A stretch of 5,293 nt of DNA from Gammaproteobacteria bacterium (GTDB lineage Bacteria > Pseudomonadota > Gammaproteobacteria > Steroidobacterales > Rariloculaceae). Shown here piece after piece: positions 1 to 4,666 of this stretch. The DNA is taken from contig JAFGNC010000081.1 of the NCBI GenBank assembly GCA_016927175.1, forward strand, positions 1 to 5,293, read 5' to 3'. Every line of letters starts with the position of its first letter. Position 1 is the stretch's first letter. The translations under genes and the position numbers were made by a program. The notes under the pieces are model-generated. The model worked only from the letters and a program-made list of their open reading frames with translations, searched no databases and was not told where the DNA came from.

Positions 1-598
1 GACGCAGCACCGTGCCGCCGCGAGTCAGCGGCGTCGTGATGCGCAGCACGCGCGCCGGCGGCGCGTAGCGGATCGTGCGCTCGTTGACGTAGTACCGCAC
101 TCCCGGGACGAGCACCCCGCAGTCCCAGCGTCTGTTGCGGGCAGTGTGGGCGATCACGCCCGTGCTCGAGCTGTGCGCCTCGATGGTCCCGCCGTCGCCG
201 GTCGACAGCGCGATGTGGCCGAGGGGACCGTTGCCCGGCCTTCTGAGCAGGCAGGCTCCCGCGATCCGCAACGCGTCCTCGACCGGGATATCGGCGCCGT
301 CGAGCGCGGCCTGCTGCGCCCAATAGCCGGTGTAGGCGTCTGCCATGACCGGATCGTCTGCCGGACGCGTGCCGTAGAGAATGCCGACAGCCCGATATAC
401 GCACCAGCTGGCGAACTCCGCGCAGTCCCATGGACCCGTCCAGTCGGAGTTCGCCATCGGCGCGCGTGCGCCGAGCGCATAGGGCTCGCCGACGTGGCGC
501 TTCGCCACGTCCAGCACGACGTCACCGCTCGCGCCGTGGCGCGTCGGCGCCGCGGCGGCTTCGGTCTGCGCCGGAAGTTCGAGGACGGCGGCCGTCAT
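1..598 (-). CDS. NlpC/P60-like cysteine peptidase, 3' end cut by window edge
   Basis: The minus-strand frame stays open from an in-frame stop at 706-704 to the left edge, giving about 199 visible residues from ATG 598. The core reads like an NlpC/P60 (papain-like) cell-wall hydrolase, a family that cleaves peptide bonds in peptidoglycan stems. It shows GPWDCAEFASWCVYRAVG with candidate nucleophile Cys59, then YTGYWAQQ, then GHIALS with candidate His128, then TIEAHSSSTGV (Glu140/His142) as the likely third polar position. A WDCGVLVPGVRYY segment follows. The last visible residues (VLRITTPLTRGG) resemble the start of a PG_binding_1 repeat, so a C-terminal wall-binding domain may lie outside the window. 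No signal peptide is visible at the N-terminus, which is Ala/Glu/Thr-rich. The start is uncertain: ATG 598 has a GAGG 12 nt upstream, and in-frame ATGs at 616 and 637 are alternatives. Family assignment is fairly firm; substrate and location are not. Confidence 0.75.
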   Translation of the reverse strand, partial: MTAAVLELPAQTEAAAAPTRHGASGDVVLDVAKRHVGEPYALGARAPMANSDWTGPWDCAEFASWCVYRAVGILYGTRPADDPVMADAYTGYWAQQAALDGADIPVEDALRIAGACLLRRPGNGPLGHIALSTGDGGTIEAHSSSTGVIAHTARNRRWDCGVLVPGVRYYVNERTIRYAPPARVLRITTPLTRGGTVLR

Positions 599-697
599 AC
601 CGCCATTGAACCTCATGGCGCGGACGGCATCGGTCATGCCGTTGACACAAATGGCCGAAGACGCCGCCTGATTTCGCGGCTCGACCGCGCGCTTCGA

Positions 698-715
698 CGG
701 CGCCTATCGGCGCCG
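698..715 (-). terminator. Possible transcription end hairpin after the DUF4242 gene
   Basis: A perfect 7-bp stem, CGGCGCC paired with GGCGCCG, closes a 4-nt loop (TATC on plus, GATA on minus). It begins 5 nt beyond the stop codon of the DUF4242 gene and sits before the NlpC/P60 gene on the same strand. There is no T-tract after it on the minus strand, so it is not a textbook intrinsic terminator. It could be a weak or Rho-assisted terminator or an mRNA 3'-end stabiliser. Confidence 0.4.
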
Positions 716-720
716 CCGCG

Positions 721-999
721 TCACGCCGAAGCCATCGTCGGGTCGAGCATCGATCGGACCTCGACGATCCGATCCGCAGGAAAGCCGGAACGCTTCGCGT
801 GCTCCCGGATCAGCGATTCGTCGCGAGCCAGGTAGACGCAGTAGGTCTTGTCGTTCGCGACGTAGGACTCGACCCACTGTACGCCGGTGCCGAGCTCGTC
901 CAGCACTTCGTTCGACTTCTGCGCGATTGCGCAGTACTCCTCGGCGGACTTGGCCCCGACATCGGGAATTTCGCGCTCAATGATGAATTTACGAAGCAT
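721..999 (-). CDS. DUF4242 family small protein (SCO4226-type, putative nickel-binding)
   Basis: This 92-residue protein matches the small DUF4242 family from memory. Diagnostic stretches are the N-terminal LRKFIIEREIPDVG strand, KSNEVLDELGTGVQWVESYV (28-47), DKTYCVYLARDE (50-61), IREHAKRSGFPADRI (64-78) and the C-terminal VRSMLDPT (81-88). Length equals that of a typical single-domain member with a ferredoxin-like fold. The best-known relative, Streptomyces SCO4226, is described as a nickel-binding protein; whether this one binds metal is inference, with His67 and Cys54 as obvious candidate ligands. The start is secure: AGGAGGTG at 1013-1006 lies 6 nt before the ATG. No signal peptide or membrane segment is seen, so it is probably cytoplasmic. 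The gene is divergent from the sulfurtransferase gene and lies upstream of the NlpC/P60 gene on the same strand, but 122 bp and a hairpin separate the two. Confidence 0.85.
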   Translation of the reverse strand: MLRKFIIEREIPDVGAKSAEEYCAIAQKSNEVLDELGTGVQWVESYVANDKTYCVYLARDESLIREHAKRSGFPADRIVEVRSMLDPTMASA

Positions 1000-1034
1000 C
1001 GTCTACACCTCCTGCTTTGGACGTGATTTCCACG

Positions 1035-1068
1035 GCCGGGCGGCGCGCTTGCACTACGCGCGCCCGGC
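1035..1068. repeat. Imperfect GC-rich inverted repeat in the divergent intergenic region
   Basis: GCCGGGCG at 1035-1042 pairs with CGCCCGGC at 1061-1068. After one bulged G (1043), CGCG (1044-1047) pairs with 1057-1060, leaving a 9-nt loop. The total is 12 bp with one bulge. It lies 22 bp upstream of the DUF4242 Shine-Dalgarno sequence. It has no T-tract on either side, so a terminator is unlikely. It may be an operator or a 5'-UTR structure, or simply chance in GC-rich DNA. Confidence 0.35.
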
Positions 1069-1075
1069 GGGGAGT

Positions 1076-1087
1076 CCGCTCGAGCGG
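1076..1087. repeat. Perfect 12-bp palindrome, candidate regulator site
   Basis: CCGCTCGAGCGG is a perfect palindrome with no spacer, 8 bp from the neighbouring inverted repeat and near the middle of the divergent region. Symmetric sites in such positions often bind dimeric repressors, but no matching regulator gene is present and the low-complexity GC background makes a chance origin possible. Confidence 0.3.
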
Positions 1088-1207
1088 CTCGACCGGATCT
1101 TCGACCCTTCTGCGACGGCGTCCGACGGCCGGGCACCGCACTTCCCACCGGAGCAACGATTTCGGTAGTGTACGCGGGAGTCGGCCGCCGTGCCGCAGGG
1201 ATGACTG

Positions 1208-2053
1208 ATGCATACGACCCTCGTGTCCGTTAGCGAGCTCGCCCGCCACATCGATGACCCGGCGTGGACGGTCTTCGACTGCCGCTTTTCACTGGCCGAC
1301 GCCGCAGCGGGCCGGCAGGCCTACCTCGAGTCGCATGTGCCGGGGGCGCTGCGTGCCGACGTCGACGAGCATCTGAGCAACCCGCCGGTGCCGGGCGTGA
1401 CGGGCCGCCACCCGCTGCCGGACAGAGCCGAATGGATCGAGCGCCTGCGCGGCTGGGGCATCACGGCGGACACGCAGGTCGTCGCCTACGACGACTCCGG
1501 CGGCATGTTCGCTGCGCGCCTGTGGTGGATGCTGCGCTGGGCCGGCCACGCGGCCGCAGCCGTGCTGGACGGCGGATGGCAGGCCTGGCTGCGCGGCGGC
1601 ACGGGCGTCAGTCGGGCTGTTCCGCCGCCCGTACGGCCGGCGGGCGCCGGCTTCGAGGCCGGGCCGCCGCTGACGCGGCTGGCCGAGGCGAACGATATCG
1701 ACGCCGGCGCGCAGGTGCTGCTCGATGCCCGGGAACCGGCGCGCTTCCGCGGGGAGCTTGAGCCTCTCGACCCGGTCGCGGGACACATCCCCGGGGCTGT
1801 CTGCGCAGCCGCGAGCGGCAACGTCGACGCCGCCGGCCTCTTCAGGAGCGAAGCCGAGCTGCGGCGCCGATTCGAAGCGCTGATCGGCCAACGCAATGCC
1901 CGGGAAGTCGTCTGTTATTGCGGGTCCGGCATCACGGCTGCGCACAACGTTCTCGCCATGCGGCACGCGGGCTTCGACGAGCCGATGCTGTACGCGGGTT
2001 CCTGGAGCGAGTGGATCACGGATCCGGAGCGTGCCGTGGCGGTGGGCGAATGA
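1208..2053 (+). CDS. Two-domain sulfurtransferase (thiosulfate/3-mercaptopyruvate type)
   Basis: This 281-residue tandem-rhodanese protein moves sulfane sulfur from a donor such as 3-mercaptopyruvate or thiosulfate to a thiol acceptor through a cysteine persulfide. The N-terminal domain (about 1-130) has SHVPGALRADVD and AYDDSGGMFAARLWWML, with Asp95/Asp96 where an active cysteine would be, the usual inactive rhodanese half. The C-terminal domain (about 150-275) carries LLDAREPARFRG (Arg175, Arg179, Arg181, likely substrate-binding), GHIPGA (192-197) and the active-site loop CGSGIT with catalytic Cys238, then LYAGSWSEW. A CGSGxT loop is typical of mercaptopyruvate sulfurtransferases, while classic thiosulfate enzymes usually have CRxGxT, so the former is favoured but not proven. 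No signal peptide is seen, so it is probably cytoplasmic. AGGGA 6 nt upstream supports the start. Its TGA overlaps the ATG of the next gene. Confidence 0.93.
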   Translation: MHTTLVSVSELARHIDDPAWTVFDCRFSLADAAAGRQAYLESHVPGALRADVDEHLSNPPVPGVTGRHPLPDRAEWIERLRGWGITADTQVVAYDDSGGMFAARLWWMLRWAGHAAAAVLDGGWQAWLRGGTGVSRAVPPPVRPAGAGFEAGPPLTRLAEANDIDAGAQVLLDAREPARFRGELEPLDPVAGHIPGAVCAAASGNVDAAGLFRSEAELRRRFEALIGQRNAREVVCYCGSGITAAHNVLAMRHAGFDEPMLYAGSWSEWITDPERAVAVGE

Positions 2054-2847
2054 GCGCGCTGGTCGAGGCGCCGGAGTTCAAGGCGCGGGCGATCCTGCTC
2101 GGCGAGCGGCTGGACCTTCGGTCATGGCGCAGCGCGGACGCCGTGGCGACGAATCCGCTCGTCGTCAGAGTCCGGGGGGGCGGTGCCGCGGCGCTGTACC
2201 GCCACGGCGTCGTCGTGTTCTTCGGCGTCCACGCCGCCGAGGAAGTGAATTTTCTGTCGCAGCTCGGGCCCTGCGTCACGAACGCCTATTCGGAGCCCGA
2301 GGTGGAGGAAATCGACGTGCACGTGGACGGCACGGAGCGCGAGAGCCTGACCGGCGGCGACGTCGTGCTGGCGGACGCAGGCGTCGAGCGCCTGCAGGTG
2401 CTCGCCGACGTGCTGAGCAAGAGCGTGCTGCTGTCGCTGTACGAGCAGAAGGTCGCGAGTGACTTCGATCGCATCGAGCCGCTCGCCGCGCAGCTCGGCC
2501 GCTCGGGGCGCATTCCGAGGCACAGCAAGGAGCTGCTGAAGATGATCGGCTCCATGGTCCTCGTCGAGCACCGCATGGTCGGGCGCGCCGCGATCGCCGA
2601 GAAGCCGGAGATCCTGTGGGAAAACCCGACGCTCGAGACGCTGTTCGTCAAGCTCGAGGACGAGTACGAGATCACGACGCGGCACGCCGCGCTCGAGCGG
2701 AAGCTGAACCTGATCGCCCAGACGGCGAATACCGTGATGGAGCTCCTGTCGAGCAAGCATTCGCTCCGCGTGGAGTGGTACATCGTGATCCTGATCCTGG
2801 TCGACATCGTGCTGTCGCTGTATGAGAAGCTCGTCGGGCCGATTTGA
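2050..2847 (+). CDS. RMD1/DUF155 family membrane-anchored protein
   Basis: The chosen ATG at 2050 overlaps the upstream stop as ATGA; the same frame is open further upstream, but that part is a shadow of the sulfurtransferase gene. The 265-residue product matches the RMD1 (YagE/DUF155) family: GGAAALYRHGVVVFFG (44-59), an acidic middle with EVEEIDVHVDG, a helical section (LSKSVLLSLYEQKV), a conserved-looking ENPTLETLFVKLEDEYEI, and a C-terminal hydrophobic segment at about 243-258 (WYIVILILVDIVLSLY) preceded by the basic HSLRVE. This is the usual family layout of a soluble domain with a tail anchor. Eukaryotic members include yeast Rmd1 and human RMND1, a mitochondrial inner-membrane protein needed for mitochondrial translation; bacterial members have no established function. 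No strong Shine-Dalgarno sequence precedes the start, so translational coupling is likely. A run of seven G at 2174-2180 lies in the coding region but the frame is consistent with the family on both sides. Confidence 0.88.
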   Translation: MSALVEAPEFKARAILLGERLDLRSWRSADAVATNPLVVRVRGGGAAALYRHGVVVFFGVHAAEEVNFLSQLGPCVTNAYSEPEVEEIDVHVDGTERESLTGGDVVLADAGVERLQVLADVLSKSVLLSLYEQKVASDFDRIEPLAAQLGRSGRIPRHSKELLKMIGSMVLVEHRMVGRAAIAEKPEILWENPTLETLFVKLEDEYEITTRHAALERKLNLIAQTANTVMELLSSKHSLRVEWYIVILILVDIVLSLYEKLVGPI

Positions 2848-2889
2848 AATCCGCAGCGCCGCCCCGAATATGAGAAACCGACGGTCGTA

Positions 2890-2904
2890 TTTCGGCTTCC
2901 GAAA
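2890..2904 (+). promoter_or_regulatory. Hairpin overlapping the protease ribosome binding site
   Basis: TTTCGG (2890-2895) and CCGAAA (2899-2904) are perfect inverted arms around a 3-nt loop, CTT. The right arm shares its AAA with the Shine-Dalgarno sequence AAAGGA (2902-2907), which lies 7 nt before ATG 2915. If it folds in the mRNA it would hide part of the ribosome binding site. It also sits 42 nt after the RMD1 stop, so it could instead act as a weak 3'-end structure; there is no T-tract. Confidence 0.4.
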
Positions 2905-2914
2905 GGATGCACCT

Positions 2915-4069
2915 ATGCTCGACGCCCGACTACGGAAGTGGAGCGTGCGGCTTTGCGCGGCCGCATTGCTCGCCGTCGGGGCGACGGCCGCCGCACAGCG
3001 GCATTCGGCCGCCCCGGCGGGCGAGACGGGCCCCTCGAGCCCGAGCGCGGAGCCGCGGCAAGCCGCCGAGCGCGGGCGGCTGAGCGCAGACGAGCTGACG
3101 ACGATCGACATCTTCGAGAGCGCCAGCCCGTCCGTCGTTTTCATCACGACGGTCCAGCACGTACGCGACTTCTGGACGCGCAACGTGATGCGCGTGCCGC
3201 AGGGAACCGGCTCCGGCTTCATCTGGGACGACGAAGGCCACGTCGTCACGAATTTCCACGTGATCCGCGGCGCGCAGGAAGCGCTGGTCACGCTCTCCGA
3301 TCAGCGCAGCTTTCCGGCGACGCTGGTCGGCGCCAGCCCGGCGCACGACATCGCGGTGCTGCACATCGACGTCCCCTTCGACGGTCCCCCTCCCGTGCCC
3401 GTCGGTACCAGCGACGATCTGCGGGTGGGACAGAACGTCTTCGCGATCGGCAATCCTTTCGGGCTCGATCACACGCTGACGACGGGAGTGATCTCGGCGC
3501 TGAACCGGACGATCGACAACGACCGGGGCGGCGTCATCGAGAATCTGATCCAGACGGACGCGGCGATCAACCCGGGCAACTCCGGCGGGCCGCTGATCGA
3601 CAGCGCGGGCCGGCTGATCGGCATCAACACGATGATCTACAGCCCGTCCGGCGCCTACGCCGGCATCGGTTTCGCGGTACCGGTCGACACGGTGAACCGG
3701 GTCGTGCCGCGGCTGATCGCTTACGGCCGCTACGTGCGCCCGACTCTCGGCGTCACCGTGCACGACGCGATGACCGAGCGTTTGCTGGCCCGCCGCGACG
3801 TGCCCGGTGTGCTCGTGCTCGACGTCGCTCCGGGATCGCCGGCGGAGCGCGCCGGTTTCAGGCCGACACGCGTGCGGGCCGACGGCAGCGTGATACTCGG
3901 GGACGTGATCCAGGCCATCGACGGCGAGCCGATCGAGAGCCTCGCGGCTCTGTCGAGCACGCTCGACGGCTACGCGTTCGGCGCCGAGGCAACGGTCACG
4001 TTGTGGCGCGACGGCCGGCAGGTCGACGTCGACGTGACGCTGAGCGACGCGAGCAGCCTCGCTCGCTGA
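2915..4069 (+). CDS. Secreted Deg/HtrA-type serine protease with one PDZ domain
   Basis: The product is a 384-residue S1C (trypsin-fold) protease of the Deg/HtrA family, which degrades damaged or misfolded proteins outside the cytoplasm. ATG 2915 is preferred over the in-frame upstream ATG 2822, which lies inside the RMD1 gene, because AAAGGA sits 7 nt before it and it begins a good Sec signal sequence: basic MLDARLRKWSVR, hydrophobic LCAAALLAVGATAAA, cleavage probably near the Ala-Gln junction. A Pro/Ala/Ser-rich linker follows. The catalytic triad is visible: His115 (TNFHVI), Asp145 (HDIAVL) and Ser223 (GNSGGPL). Oxyanion-loop and core motifs AIGNPFGLDHTLTTG and QTDAAINPG are intact. A single PDZ domain spans about 278-380 (GVLVLDVAPGSPAERAGF, ILGDVIQAIDGEPI). 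One PDZ domain separates it from two-PDZ DegP; DegS also has one but is membrane-anchored. Cleavage versus uncleaved anchoring of the N-terminus is not settled. The motifs look closest, from memory, to plant chloroplast Deg1. Confidence 0.93.
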   Translation: MLDARLRKWSVRLCAAALLAVGATAAAQRHSAAPAGETGPSSPSAEPRQAAERGRLSADELTTIDIFESASPSVVFITTVQHVRDFWTRNVMRVPQGTGSGFIWDDEGHVVTNFHVIRGAQEALVTLSDQRSFPATLVGASPAHDIAVLHIDVPFDGPPPVPVGTSDDLRVGQNVFAIGNPFGLDHTLTTGVISALNRTIDNDRGGVIENLIQTDAAINPGNSGGPLIDSAGRLIGINTMIYSPSGAYAGIGFAVPVDTVNRVVPRLIAYGRYVRPTLGVTVHDAMTERLLARRDVPGVLVLDVAPGSPAERAGFRPTRVRADGSVILGDVIQAIDGEPIESLAALSSTLDGYAFGAEATVTLWRDGRQVDVDVTLSDASSLAR

Positions 4070-4085
4070 CGTCGGAGAACCGACG
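4070..4085. terminator. Short hairpin between convergent protease and VOC genes
   Basis: CGTCGG (4070-4075) and CCGACG (4080-4085) form a perfect 6-bp stem around an AGAA loop. It starts on the base after the protease stop codon and ends 1 base before the stop codon of the convergent VOC gene, so it fills nearly the whole 17-bp gap. The position suggests a shared bidirectional end signal. No T-tract follows on either strand and the stem is short, so termination activity is uncertain. Confidence 0.4.
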
Positions 4086-4086
4086 A

Positions 4087-4515
4087 TCACAACAGCGCGT
4101 CGTAGCCACGCTCGTTGAACTGCAGGATGCAGAAGCCGTTGCCGAAGGGATCGGCCAGCACCGCCATGCGGCCCCAGGCATGATCGCTGAGCGGCTGCTC
4201 GAGCGTGGCGCCTGCGCTGCACGCCCGCTCCACCGAGGCTTCGAGATCGTCCGTCACGAAGTCGAGATGCACGGGCGTCCAATGCCGCGAATACGATCTC
4301 CGCGGCGCGCCGTCGCGCCGGTACGCGGCGGAGCCCTCCTCCTTCGACAGCAGATAAACGCTGGACGTCCCGCCGAGGAGCTCCGCGCCGACGTCGCCGA
4401 AACGCCGCCCCACGCGCAGCCCGAGCGCGTTGGTGTAGAACGCGATGCCGGCCTCGAGATCGCGGACGTCGACGTTGATCAGTATGTCGGGGGCTCCCGC
4501 TTCACTGTTGCTCAT
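4087..4515 (-). CDS. VOC superfamily protein (glyoxalase/bleomycin-resistance fold)
   Basis: This 142-residue protein is a single VOC-fold chain with two beta-alpha-beta-beta-beta modules: ILINVDVRDLEAGIAFYTNALGL (11-33) opens the first, and VHLDFVTDDLEASVERACSAGA (82-103) opens the second, ending in LADPFGNGFCILQF (120-133). VOC proteins include glyoxalase I, ring-cleaving dioxygenases and antibiotic-binding proteins, so the fold alone does not give a substrate. Aligned by eye with glyoxalase I, only His83 keeps a metal-ligand position; the first-strand His is Leu12 and the final Glu is Cys129, so a standard metal site looks incomplete. No signal peptide is seen. GAGG lies 8 nt before the ATG and supports the start. 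It lies 151 bp downstream of otsA on the same strand and converges on the protease gene. Confidence 0.85.
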   Translation of the reverse strand: MSNSEAGAPDILINVDVRDLEAGIAFYTNALGLRVGRRFGDVGAELLGGTSSVYLLSKEEGSAAYRRDGAPRRSYSRHWTPVHLDFVTDDLEASVERACSAGATLEQPLSDHAWGRMAVLADPFGNGFCILQFNERGYDALL

Positions 4516-4619
4516 CGATGACGCCTCTTTACGCTTTTTCTTGCCCGCAAACGCCGGTCGGCCGCGGTGACGGGGTGCCCCGGCCCCGAGGGCAGCGCGC
4601 CGCGGCTCCCGCCTCGGCG

Positions 4620-4642
4620 CGCGGAGGGGCTGAGTCTCCGCG
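4620..4642 (-). terminator. Possible transcription end hairpin after otsA
   Basis: CGCGGAG (4620-4626) and CTCCGCG (4636-4642) form a perfect 7-bp stem with a 9-nt loop, starting 24 nt after the otsA stop codon in the otsA direction. The sequence beyond it is GC-rich without a T-tract. It may attenuate or end the otsA transcript before the VOC gene, but read-through cannot be excluded. Confidence 0.35.
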
Positions 4643-4666
4643 ATTGCGCGACGTCACGACAAACGC

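Larger units (their letters stand above)
1000..1207. other. Divergent intergenic region between DUF4242 and sulfurtransferase genes
   Basis: These 208 bp must hold the start signals for both divergent genes. The ribosome binding sites are clear at both ends (AGGAGGTG at 1006-1013 on minus, AGGGA at 1197-1201 on plus). Promoters are not: the best plus-strand guess is TTCCCA at 1142-1147 with TAGTGT at 1166-1171, an 18-bp spacing with only partial agreement to sigma-70 elements. Two inverted repeats occupy the DUF4242-proximal half and are listed separately. No small ORF in the region looks like a gene. Confidence 0.6.

Noticed and set aside
146..835. Plus-strand open frame (229 residues) opposite the NlpC/P60 and DUF4242 genes
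   Set aside because: The minus strand has clear family motifs in both genes, and this frame is Arg-rich and featureless.
1142..1171. Sigma-70-like promoter (TTCCCA, 18 bp, TAGTGT) for the sulfurtransferase gene
   Set aside because: Only 4/6 and 3/6 matches to consensus, so it is mentioned within the intergenic entry but not called as a separate feature.
2822..2914. Upstream ATG 2822 as the protease start
   Set aside because: It would overlap the RMD1 gene and place about 31 polar, basic residues before the signal sequence, while ATG 2915 has a well-placed AAAGGA.
2122..3291. Antisense open frame (389 residues) opposite RMD1 and the protease 5' end
   Set aside because: It spans two real genes and their spacer on the other strand and shows no domain or coding signature.
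2930..4282. Long antisense open frame (450 residues) opposite the protease gene
   Set aside because: It has the Arg/Asp/His-rich composition of a shadow frame, no recognisable domain and no good ribosome binding site; the opposite strand encodes a complete catalytic protease.
2938..4521. Long open frame on plus (527 residues) over the protease and VOC genes
   Set aside because: Its translation is Arg/Ala-rich with no family motif and it overlaps two well-supported genes in other frames; long antisense and out-of-frame ORFs are expected at this GC content.
4571..4588. CGGGG/CCCCG inverted repeat between otsA and the VOC gene
   Set aside because: Only 5 bp with alternative pairings in a GC-only stretch and no T-tract; not distinguishable from background.
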